DNA of 11,341 bases from NCBI GenBank assembly GCA_029864225.1, contig JAOTTU010000059.1, positions 1 to 11,341 on the forward strand. The letters run 5' to 3'. Shown here one piece after another: positions 5,339 through 11,341 of the stretch. A model generated the notes under the pieces. It was given only the letters and a program-made list of their open reading frames with translations, had not been told where the DNA came from and did not search any database. The position numbers and the translations under genes were made by a program. Source of the DNA: Gammaproteobacteria bacterium. Its GTDB lineage: Bacteria > Pseudomonadota > Gammaproteobacteria > UBA9214. How positions within the stretch are numbered: the stretch's first letter is position 1; every line of letters starts with the position of its first letter.

Positions 5339-7522
5339 ATGCAAAGCAACAATCTAACGGACGAACTTGTACGGATTGCCCAGGCACGCCACCATGACCC
5401 TTTTAGCGTGCTTGGCAAACACCGCGAGCAAGACCTTGATCTTGTTCGTGTCTTTCTGCCGCAGGCGGATGAGGTCTCGATTGCCGAGGGAAATGTCCGC
5501 CTGGAGCGTATTCCCGACACCGACCTGTTCGAATGGCGCGGCACGCCGGGAACCGTGCCCGATCGCTACCACCTGGTGTGGAGTGATGCGGCGCAACACG
5601 AGCACATCGTGCATGACCCCTACAGTTTCCCGCCACAACTCACGGACTTCGATCTGCACCTGTTCAGCGAAGGCAGGCATCGCCATGCCTACCGCATTCT
5701 GGGTGCGCATGTCCATGCAGTCGACGAGGTTACCGGCATCCTGTTTGCGGTTTGGGCGCCGAATGCGGAGCGCGTCAGCGTGGTGGGTGAATTCAACCAG
5801 TGGGACGGGCGACGGCATCCGATGCGGGTGCGCGGCGGCAGCGGTGTCTGGGAACTGTTCATCCCCGAACTGAAGGCCGGCAGCCTCTACAAGTACGAGA
5901 TCCGCAACCGGGAAAGCGGAGAGATCCTGCTGAAGGCGGACCCCTACGCCCAGGCCTTCGAGCTGAGACCGAGCACGGCGTCGATCATTGCCGATCCCAC
6001 CCACTACGCATGGAACGACCAGGCATGGATGGAGCAGCGGCCCTCACGCGACTGGCAGCATACGCCCATGTCGGTCTACGAGGTGCACCTGGGTTCCTGG
6101 CGGCGCGGCCCGGAGGGTGAGTTTCTTGGCTACCGGCAACTGGCAGAAAGCCTGGTAAGCTATGTCAGGGAAATGGGCTTCACCCATATCGAACTGCTGC
6201 CTGTCACCGAGCATCCCTACGATCCCTCCTGGGGCTACCAGGCCACCGGCTACTTCGCGCCGACCAGCCGTTATGGGACGGCCGACGACTTCCGCTTTTT
6301 TATCGACGTATGCCACCAGAACGGTATCGGGGTGCTGCTCGACTGGGTGCCGGCCCATTTCCCCAAGGACGCGCATGGCCTGGCCAGGTTCGATGGCACC
6401 CCCCTCTACGAACATGCCGACCCGCGGCTCGGTGAACATCTCGACTGGTCGACACTGATCTACAACTTCGGCCGCAACGAGGTATTGAACTTCCTGTTGT
6501 CCAGCGCCGTGTTCTGGCTGGAGGAAATGCACATCGACGGTATGCGCGTGGATGCCGTGGCGTCCATCCTCTATCTCGACTACTCGCGGGAAGAAGGTGA
6601 ATGGGTCCCGAACAGGTACGGGGGCCGGGAGAACCTGGAGGCACTGGATTTCCTGCGTGAACTCAATATCGTGGTGCATGAAGAACAACCCGGCATTCTC
6701 ATGATCGCCGAAGAGTCGACATCCTGGCCACAGGTCAGCCGTCCAACCTGGACAGGCGGCCTGGGCTTCGACATGAAGTGGAACATGGGCTGGATGAACG
6801 ACACCCTGGAATACATGAGCGAAGACCCGCTCTACCGGCGTTACCACCAGGGGAAACTGACCTTCAGCATGCTGTATGCCTTTACCGAGAACTTTATGCT
6901 GCCGTTCTCGCACGATGAAGTCGTGCATGGCAAGCAATCGATGCTCAACAAGATGCCCGGTGACGAGTGGCAGCGCTTTGCCAACCTGCGGGCCCTGTAT
7001 ACCTACATGTTCTGCCACCCGGGGAAGAAACTGCTGTTCATGGGTACGGAATTCGGTCAGGGGCAGGAATGGAACAGCACCCAGATGCTCGACTGGTATG
7101 TGCTTGGTTATCCCTATCACCAGGGTGTGCAGCGCCTGGTGAAGCAACTGAACCAGCTCTACAAGGACCTGCCCGCATTGCATTATTACGAGTTCGACTG
7201 GCGTGGATTCGAATGGATAGAATGCAATGATGCAGACAATTCCGTCCTCAGTTTCGTGCGTCGCAGCGACGACCGGTTTGTGGTTGTGGTCGTCAATCTC
7301 ACCCCGCAGCCACACCATGGCTACCGCATCGGCGTACCAGAGGCCGGCCTGTACCGCGAGATTTTCAATTCGGACTCGGAGTTCTATGCCGGCAGCAATA
7401 TGGGTAATGCCGGTGGTGCATTGGTCGCAGATGAACTCCCCTGGATGAACAAGCCCTATTCCATCAGTCTCACCCTGCCTCCGCTGGCGGCTGTCATTCT
7501 GCAGCCGGAACATGACGTATGA
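5339..7522 (+). CDS. glgB: 1,4-alpha-glucan (glycogen) branching enzyme
   Basis: This 727-residue cytoplasmic enzyme cuts alpha-1,4 glucan chains and rejoins them by alpha-1,6 bonds to make glycogen branches. Order of domains: N-terminal domain at about 1-110 (starting HHDPFSVLG), CBM48 at about 120-210 (FAVWAPNAERVSVVGEFNQW), GH13 catalytic barrel at about 245-610, and a C-terminal all-beta domain. Catalytic residues are visible: nucleophile Asp405 in GMRVDAVAS, acid/base Glu458 in IAEEST, and Asp526 in FSHDEVVHGK, the same numbers I recall for the 728-residue E. coli enzyme. His340 in WVPAHFP and the GYFAPTSRYG segment also fit. GAGGGA five bases before the ATG supports the start. Other glycogen genes are absent, so it is an isolated locus or they lie outside the window. 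Confidence 0.98.
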   Translation: MQSNNLTDELVRIAQARHHDPFSVLGKHREQDLDLVRVFLPQADEVSIAEGNVRLERIPDTDLFEWRGTPGTVPDRYHLVWSDAAQHEHIVHDPYSFPPQLTDFDLHLFSEGRHRHAYRILGAHVHAVDEVTGILFAVWAPNAERVSVVGEFNQWDGRRHPMRVRGGSGVWELFIPELKAGSLYKYEIRNRESGEILLKADPYAQAFELRPSTASIIADPTHYAWNDQAWMEQRPSRDWQHTPMSVYEVHLGSWRRGPEGEFLGYRQLAESLVSYVREMGFTHIELLPVTEHPYDPSWGYQATGYFAPTSRYGTADDFRFFIDVCHQNGIGVLLDWVPAHFPKDAHGLARFDGTPLYEHADPRLGEHLDWSTLIYNFGRNEVLNFLLSSAVFWLEEMHIDGMRVDAVASILYLDYSREEGEWVPNRYGGRENLEALDFLRELNIVVHEEQPGILMIAEESTSWPQVSRPTWTGGLGFDMKWNMGWMNDTLEYMSEDPLYRRYHQGKLTFSMLYAFTENFMLPFSHDEVVHGKQSMLNKMPGDEWQRFANLRALYTYMFCHPGKKLLFMGTEFGQGQEWNSTQMLDWYVLGYPYHQGVQRLVKQLNQLYKDLPALHYYEFDWRGFEWIECNDADNSVLSFVRRSDDRFVVVVVNLTPQPHHGYRIGVPEAGLYREIFNSDSEFYAGSNMGNAGGALVADELPWMNKPYSISLTLPPLAAVILQPEHDV

Positions 7523-7575
7523 ATAGAACCTGAACCGTGTCTGGCAGGGCAGCCCTATCCGCTCTGAAAGAAAAA

Positions 7576-7662
7576 GGGGACGGCAGTGATTTCCCCTATC
7601 AAAACAATCGCGCTTGCAAGATACTCCTGCCGGTCGTTCCGGCTACAGTAGGAGCTGTCCCC
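7576..7662. repeat. REP-like composite palindrome after glgB
   Basis: GGGGACGGC (7576-7584) and GCTGTCCCC (7654-7662) form a 9-base stem with one G-U pair. Inside, GCCGG (7629-7633) and CCGGC (7639-7643) form a second hairpin around TCGTT, flanked by CTCCT/AGGAG (7624-7628 and 7650-7654). AATCGCGC occurs at 7606-7613 and again at 7685-7692. The 259-base gap between glgB and the next gene holds mainly this structure. The inner hairpin may help end glgB transcription, but no T-run follows. Confidence 0.5.
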
Positions 7663-7766
7663 TGACCGCGATGCATTCACCATAAATCGCGCCGCAGGGA
7701 AGAATGCTGTTTCCTGATGGCATTGTGCGGGCCCAACCCCGGATAACCTGGCTGATTCGATTGCTC

Positions 7767-7772
7767 TATACT
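7767..7772 (+). promoter_or_regulatory. Candidate -10 box for the hydrolase gene
   Basis: TATACT matches the sigma-70 -10 consensus at five of six positions and lies nine bases before the ATG at 7782. No clear -35 is seen at 16-18 bases upstream. If used, the transcript would start within a few bases of the ATG. Confidence 0.25.
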
Positions 7773-7781
7773 AGTTTGAGT

Positions 7782-8627
7782 ATGGTCAGCCGATTTCTGA
7801 TTTTGTTTTCCTTTCTCGCGCTGTTTTCAGGCTTCACTTCTGCCAGACAGGAGGATGGCGATATGGAACTGGAGCAGAGTGTTTGTGGGTTACAAGAACC
7901 CTTTATGTTTTGGCTATGGAGCAGTATGGCCGGCAACCCAGATTCAGATCGACTGGGCAGATTGCGGAATGTCGAGGACATTGCTTTTGAGACGAAAGAT
8001 AACAGGCTATTGCGTGGCTACAAACTGAAAGCAACGGGGCGTGAAGGGCAGGTTGCTTCGCCGAAGGGTTACCTGCTGGTCATGCAGGGGAATGCCATTT
8101 TGGCAGACCAGATTATTGATGAGTTTGCGCATTTTTCATCGGCCGGGTTTGATGTTTATATCTATGACTTTCGTGGCTATGGTCGTTCTGACGGTAAGCG
8201 GCGACTTAAGGCAATTGTCAGTGACTATATAGAAATTATCGCCGCACTCAATTTATCTGATTATGAGCAACAATTCGTCTATGCCATGTCGTTCGGTGGT
8301 GTTGCATTCCTTGATGGATTCGAATCACACGGCAAGCTGGACCGCATTATTGTTGATTCCACGCCGAGTCGTTTATCTGATTACGGGTGCCCGTCAGAAT
8401 ATGATCCCGTTAACCATCTACCGGAAGATTGCAGTCATCTCCTGTTTATTGTCGGGCAGAATGACAGGGTCGTCTCGCCTTCCATGTCACAGATGTTGGT
8501 GGAAACCGCACAACAGCGCGGTGCACAGATATTGAGGGACGAAGCGTTTGGACACCCCTTCATGGACTATGACAGGTCGGTGCATCGGCGGCGTATGCAG
8601 GTTATTGAAGATTACCTGCTCAGGTAA
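7782..8627 (+). CDS. Exported alpha/beta hydrolase-fold protein, function unknown
   Basis: This 281-residue protein begins with a signal peptide (MVSRFLILFSFLALFSG then TSARQ). The body follows the alpha/beta hydrolase order seen in BEM46/YfhR-like proteins: an oxyanion-type strand YLLVMQGNA (97-105), YDFRGYGRSDG (128-138), the nucleophile elbow YAMSFGG with Ser170, an acid Asp228 in VGQNDRVVSP, and His258 in EAFGHPF. A Ser-Asp-His triad is therefore plausible. The elbow has Ala where GxSxG normally begins. The substrate is unknown, and esterase, peptidase or thioesterase activity is possible. The frame is open to an ATG at 7704 with AGGGA close by, which would give 307 residues; I prefer 7782 because it creates a standard signal peptide. 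The gene looks AT-richer than its neighbours, with many T- or A-ending codons, which suggests a different origin. Confidence 0.82.
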   Translation: MVSRFLILFSFLALFSGFTSARQEDGDMELEQSVCGLQEPFMFWLWSSMAGNPDSDRLGRLRNVEDIAFETKDNRLLRGYKLKATGREGQVASPKGYLLVMQGNAILADQIIDEFAHFSSAGFDVYIYDFRGYGRSDGKRRLKAIVSDYIEIIAALNLSDYEQQFVYAMSFGGVAFLDGFESHGKLDRIIVDSTPSRLSDYGCPSEYDPVNHLPEDCSHLLFIVGQNDRVVSPSMSQMLVETAQQRGAQILRDEAFGHPFMDYDRSVHRRRMQVIEDYLLR

Positions 8628-8636
8628 CAAATTAAC

Positions 8637-8688
8637 GGGATCAAATTCAGATTTCGGCTAATATTAGGAATAATCAGGATCTGCCCCC
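8637..8688. repeat. Degenerate REP-like palindrome before the beta-solenoid gene
   Basis: GGGATCAAATTCAGATT and AATCAGGATCTGCCCCC form imperfect outer arms around the perfect 10-base palindrome CTAATATTAG (8658-8667). A TTTTT run (8691-8695) follows immediately, so the structure may also end hydrolase transcripts just before the next ribosome site at 8697-8703. Confidence 0.45.
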
Positions 8689-8710
8689 GGTTTTTCAGGA
8701 GGACCATGCG

Positions 8711-9820
8711 ATGGTAATCCATTCCGCACACTGGCTGCTGGTTGCCCTGCTGATTGCAGCGTCGGCCGGGATGCTGCTGGCCGCACAAGAGGCCGGTGAG
8801 GTGGTGATTGTGCGCGGCACAATAGAAGAAGACATATACGTTGCCGGTCGCAGCGTGGATGTCGTGGCAGAGGTGCAGGGTGATGTGGCCGCGGCCGGAC
8901 AACGTGTGAGCATCGATCAATCGGTGGCCGGCGACGTGCTGGCGGTTGGCGAGAGCGTGACGGTCCGGGCACAGGTTCAGGACGATGTGCGCGCGGCCGG
9001 GCGCTCCTTAATCATCGCCGGGTCGGTTGGGGGCCATGTCGTGGCCGCCGGTGAGACGGTTAGCATCGCACCGGCTGCGACCGTTGGCGGGTGGGTGTGG
9101 CTCGCAGGACGGGAAGTGAACGTGGCCGGCCGGGTGGGCAAGGAACTCAAGGCGGCAGGGCAGACCGTGATTGTCTCCGGTGAAATCGGAGACGATGTGG
9201 AGCTCATGGCTGAGCAAATCCGAATCCTGGCAGGCGCCAGGATCAATGGAAACCTGATCTACCGCAGCGGCAATGAACCGCAAATTTCCGAAGATGCCGT
9301 CATCACCGGCGATATCATTGCCGAACCGGTGCCATACCAGGAACCGGGAGGGCATGGCGGGGGATTCATTTTTATTGGCGCACTGGCACTGGCGGCCATT
9401 GTGTATTTCCTCCTGTTTCCGCGCTTCAGCGTGGCCGGTGCCGAGGGCCTGCGGCGGGCACCCTTGAACGCGTTGGGCGTCGGCGTTGCCATTTTGTTCG
9501 CCACGCCCTTCGTGATCCTGCTGCTGTTCGCCACGCTGATCGGTGTGCTGGTCGCGTTGCCCCTGTTCGCCTATTACCTGGTGTCCCTGCTGGGCGGATT
9601 AGTGACCGGCGTGCTCTATGTAGGTGATGCCGGCCTGCGACTCCTGGGCAAGGCCGAGACCGCCGCCAAGGGACTGCGCGTGCTATCCATCATGGTTGCC
9701 CTGGTCGCCCTCGTGTTGATCCAGATTATTCCCGTAGTTGGCGCCCTGGCAATGCTCGTCTTGTTCGTACTCGGCCTTGGCGCACTCCAACTCCAGATCT
9801 GGCGCAGCTATTCGCAATAA
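8711..9820 (+). CDS. Exported bactofilin-like beta-solenoid protein with C-terminal membrane domain
   Basis: This 369-residue protein starts with a signal peptide or anchor (8-25, WLLVALLIAASAGMLLAA). Residues 39-185 are eight tandem units of 17-19 residues with the pattern GDVxAAGxxVxIxxxV, for example GDVAAAGQRVSIDQSVA and DDVRAAGRSLIIAGSVG. This is a right-handed beta-solenoid of the type annotated as 'polymer-forming cytoskeletal protein' (bactofilin-like). A Gly/Pro-rich linker (208-218) leads to a membrane domain with helices at about 219-236, 255-277, 278-300 and 325-358 (one or two). The export signal would place the solenoid in the periplasm, unlike cytoplasmic bactofilins. Function is unknown; a scaffold or envelope role is inference. 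AGGAGGA seven bases before the ATG is the strongest ribosome site in the window and fixes the start. Confidence 0.85.
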   Translation: MVIHSAHWLLVALLIAASAGMLLAAQEAGEVVIVRGTIEEDIYVAGRSVDVVAEVQGDVAAAGQRVSIDQSVAGDVLAVGESVTVRAQVQDDVRAAGRSLIIAGSVGGHVVAAGETVSIAPAATVGGWVWLAGREVNVAGRVGKELKAAGQTVIVSGEIGDDVELMAEQIRILAGARINGNLIYRSGNEPQISEDAVITGDIIAEPVPYQEPGGHGGGFIFIGALALAAIVYFLLFPRFSVAGAEGLRRAPLNALGVGVAILFATPFVILLLFATLIGVLVALPLFAYYLVSLLGGLVTGVLYVGDAGLRLLGKAETAAKGLRVLSIMVALVALVLIQIIPVVGALAMLVLFVLGLGALQLQIWRSYSQ

Positions 9821-9822
9821 AG

Positions 9823-9880
9823 ATCGCGCCAGCAAGGCGCTACAGGGGTCTATTGTGTGCAGGTGCCTCGCAGGCGCGAT
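9823..9880. repeat. Inverted repeat in the convergent 3' spacer
   Basis: ATCGCGCC (9823-9830) and GGCGCGAT (9873-9880) are perfect inverted arms 42 bases apart, right after the stop of the beta-solenoid gene. They may form a weak stem between two convergent genes. No T-run follows. Its role is unclear. Confidence 0.35.
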
Positions 9881-9910
9881 ACAGAGTTGCTTGGCTCGGG
9901 TAGCCGGAGT

Positions 9911-9926
9911 CGACTGAAGTCAGTCG
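9911..9926. terminator. Hairpin over the stop codon of the last gene
   Basis: CGACTGA-AG-TCAGTCG is a 7-base perfect inverted repeat with two central bases, and the stop codon of the minus-strand gene (9920-9922) lies inside it. It may protect or end transcripts of either convergent gene, but it lacks a T-tract. Confidence 0.3.
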
Positions 9927-11215
9927 CCTGTTGCTTTGTTTTTTGGCGGCAACAGCATCAGGAAGCCGTCGGGTGCCAGGCTGGTCGCCAGCATGACCGC
10001 GTTGATGTCCCGGTGTTCGGTCCAGGTGTCGGTGCGCTGGTTGGCCGGGTCGCGCCAGAAGGTCTCGATTTCGTCGCGCAGGGGCAGGTACTGCATGAGT
10101 TCCTGTAACTGGGCGCGCAGCCGCGGGCTTGCCGGGGTTCGCGGCGTTCCCTGCTCAACTACCCGCTGCAGGCGCTCCAGGGCGTGCAGTCCGATGGCCA
10201 GGCCGAGTTCCCGAAACGCCAGCCGGTATCTGGCCGGCTGGTGCAGCTCGTCGTCCCGGTCATAGTGCTGCAGGCCGGTGATTGCTCCCTCGAGCAGCCG
10301 GTCGAGCAGCGGCACGTCGGGCTGTGTGCCCTGCTGGATGAGCTGCTGCACTCGCCAGGCGTCGATCAGCAGACCGCCCAGGCCAAGCGGGTCGGCGGTG
10401 GCCCATTCGCTGCGTCTGATCATCGCCGCGTAGTCACCGGTTGTGTCCTCGAGGTCCGGCCCGGCGGCCGGCTCGGCCTGCGCGGCCGCGGTGGTGCGCA
10501 GCTGCAGACTGGTGATGTAGCCATCCAGGGGATCGTGCTGTCCCATGGAGGGCACCAGCACACGCGTCAGGTCGATGCTCATCTTCCAGGCCATGCGGCG
10601 CGGGCCCCGTTCGGGGGCGGGTGGGTAGCTGAAGGCGTCGAAGGCGGACCGGGCCAGCTCGCGCGCCCATGCGTTGAAGCGGGATTGCTGCGTGGTCCGC
10701 GTCACCTGGTCGAGGGCGTGCATCCACTTGGTGAGGTAATGGAAATACTGGCCGTCGCGGTCCCACTCCAGGCGCTCATCCAGTGGCTCGTCGGGGCCGC
10801 GTTCCGGCAGCGCCTTGCCGATACGCAGACCGCCCCGGGTGGGGTGACGCTCGCCGTCGGCCGCGTCCAGGCCGCTGATCCAGCCCGTCCGCCGGTCGTC
10901 GTCCCGGTGCCGGCCCAGGGTGTGATGGACCTGGTCGACCAGTTGCAGGGCGAGCCCGGTGTAGTGTTCCTCGCCGGTGGTGTGCGCCAGGCCCAGGTAG
11001 TTGCAGACCGCGAAGGCATCGGTCCAGAGGTAGCGCCGCCGCGGCTGCCCGGAGCTCAACCCGGTGTGCTCCGCGAAACCGTTCATCAGCGCGATGGCTT
11101 CCTGGATGCGTGGGTCAGGTATAGGGCCCGTCTCTGTAGGTGTGTCTGCCATGATCGAGGTGAGCGGCAGCAGCAGGATCAGCAGGTAACTCAGTGTGTA
11201 ACGGGAAATGCGCAT
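9920..11215 (-). CDS. Exported protein of unknown function, possible alpha/alpha-toroid fold
   Basis: This 431-residue protein starts with a clear signal peptide (MRISRYTLSYLLILLLP, likely cut after SIMA). The N-terminal half holds what look like conserved functional segments, rich in Trp, Asp, His and Gly: RRYLWTDAFAVCNYLGL (60-76), QLVDQVHHTLGRHRDDDRRTGWISGL (91-116), HPTRGGLRIGK (124-134) and LEWDRDGQYFHYLTKWMHALDQ (149-170). The regular helical spacing with aromatic/acidic loop residues is like (alpha/alpha)6-toroid glycan-active enzymes and epimerases, but I do not recognise a named family. A Q/A/P-rich insert at 243-258 may be a loop. The C-terminal TEHRDINAVMLATSLAPDGF (399-418) also looks constrained. 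An in-frame ATG at 11227 would add four residues. Neither start has a clear ribosome site. It is convergent with the beta-solenoid gene and stands alone here. Confidence 0.8.
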   Translation of the reverse strand: MRISRYTLSYLLILLLPLTSIMADTPTETGPIPDPRIQEAIALMNGFAEHTGLSSGQPRRRYLWTDAFAVCNYLGLAHTTGEEHYTGLALQLVDQVHHTLGRHRDDDRRTGWISGLDAADGERHPTRGGLRIGKALPERGPDEPLDERLEWDRDGQYFHYLTKWMHALDQVTRTTQQSRFNAWARELARSAFDAFSYPPAPERGPRRMAWKMSIDLTRVLVPSMGQHDPLDGYITSLQLRTTAAAQAEPAAGPDLEDTTGDYAAMIRRSEWATADPLGLGGLLIDAWRVQQLIQQGTQPDVPLLDRLLEGAITGLQHYDRDDELHQPARYRLAFRELGLAIGLHALERLQRVVEQGTPRTPASPRLRAQLQELMQYLPLRDEIETFWRDPANQRTDTWTEHRDINAVMLATSLAPDGFLMLLPPKNKATGD

Positions 11216-11270
11216 GATGCACAGCATCGCCCGACGTGTTCATTGTGCATTGTGACCATGGCTGCAGCAT

Positions 11271-11319
11271 AAAGGGGGGCAGGCCATGTTGTCGAACCTG
11301 TCTGACCCGTTTGTACTCG
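11271..11319 (-). repeat. REP-like palindromic element, copy B
   Basis: This is the partner of the element at 3244-3293, in the same orientation: AAAGGGGGGCAGGCC at one end and CTGACCCGTTTGTACTCG at the other, with equal internal length. The arms GGGGCAG and CTGACCC pair at six of seven positions. It lies about 56 bases upstream of the minus-strand gene start at 11215. The last 22 bases of the window beyond it show nothing recognisable. Confidence 0.65.
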
Positions 11320-11341
11320 CATCGTTGAGCACGCCCTGGGG

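Noticed and set aside
4091..8688. CRISPR-like array formed by the spacer palindromes
   Set aside because: The palindromes are hundreds to thousands of bases apart, differ in sequence and lie between unrelated genes, without regular spacing or cas genes.
8706..8717. Mini-ORF ATG CGA TGG TAA overlapping the start of the beta-solenoid gene
   Set aside because: Its ATG is only three bases from the AGGAGG, too close for efficient use, while the ATG at 8711 has ideal spacing. Probably chance.

Overview
The window reads as ordinary chromosomal DNA from a gammaproteobacterium. The evidence is a ChaB and an endonuclease V close to the enterobacterial proteins in sequence, and a GlgB whose catalytic residues fall at the numbering I recall for the E. 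coli enzyme. Coding DNA looks GC-rich, with one visibly AT-richer gene. I cannot name a genus. No rRNA, tRNA, CRISPR array, integrase or complete insertion sequence was seen.

Layout. Bases 1-78 may hold the last codons of a plus-strand gene. Bases 142-3239 (minus strand) are a compact three-gene operon for a MacAB-type tripartite exporter: adaptor, then ATPase, then FtsX-like permease. Its outer-membrane channel is not in the window. Upstream of it is a minus-strand gene for a small cysteine-containing lipoprotein (3397-3960). Next come chaB (plus) and endonuclease V (nfi, minus), which converge. nfi is divergent from glgB, the glycogen branching enzyme (5339-7522), and the two share a short promoter region. 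glgB stands alone, without glgA, glgC, glgP or glgX nearby. After it come an exported alpha/beta hydrolase-like protein (7782-8627) and an exported beta-solenoid/membrane protein of the bactofilin-like type (8711-9820). The last gene (minus, 9920-11215) encodes a large exported protein of unknown function that may form an alpha/alpha toroid.

Non-coding DNA. No gap exceeds 300 bases, but most intergenic spacers contain an imperfect palindrome with arms starting GGGG(T/A/-)CAG or GGGACAG. These resemble REP elements mobilised by REP-associated tyrosine transposases (RAYT, Y1 family). Two copies, upstream of macA and upstream of the last gene about 8 kb away, are clearly related to each other.

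Most genes look like independent transcription units. The efflux operon is the only clear multi-gene system. I did not find a convincing new defence or mobile system. The most open items are the exported beta-solenoid protein, the 431-residue exported protein and the family of spacer palindromes.
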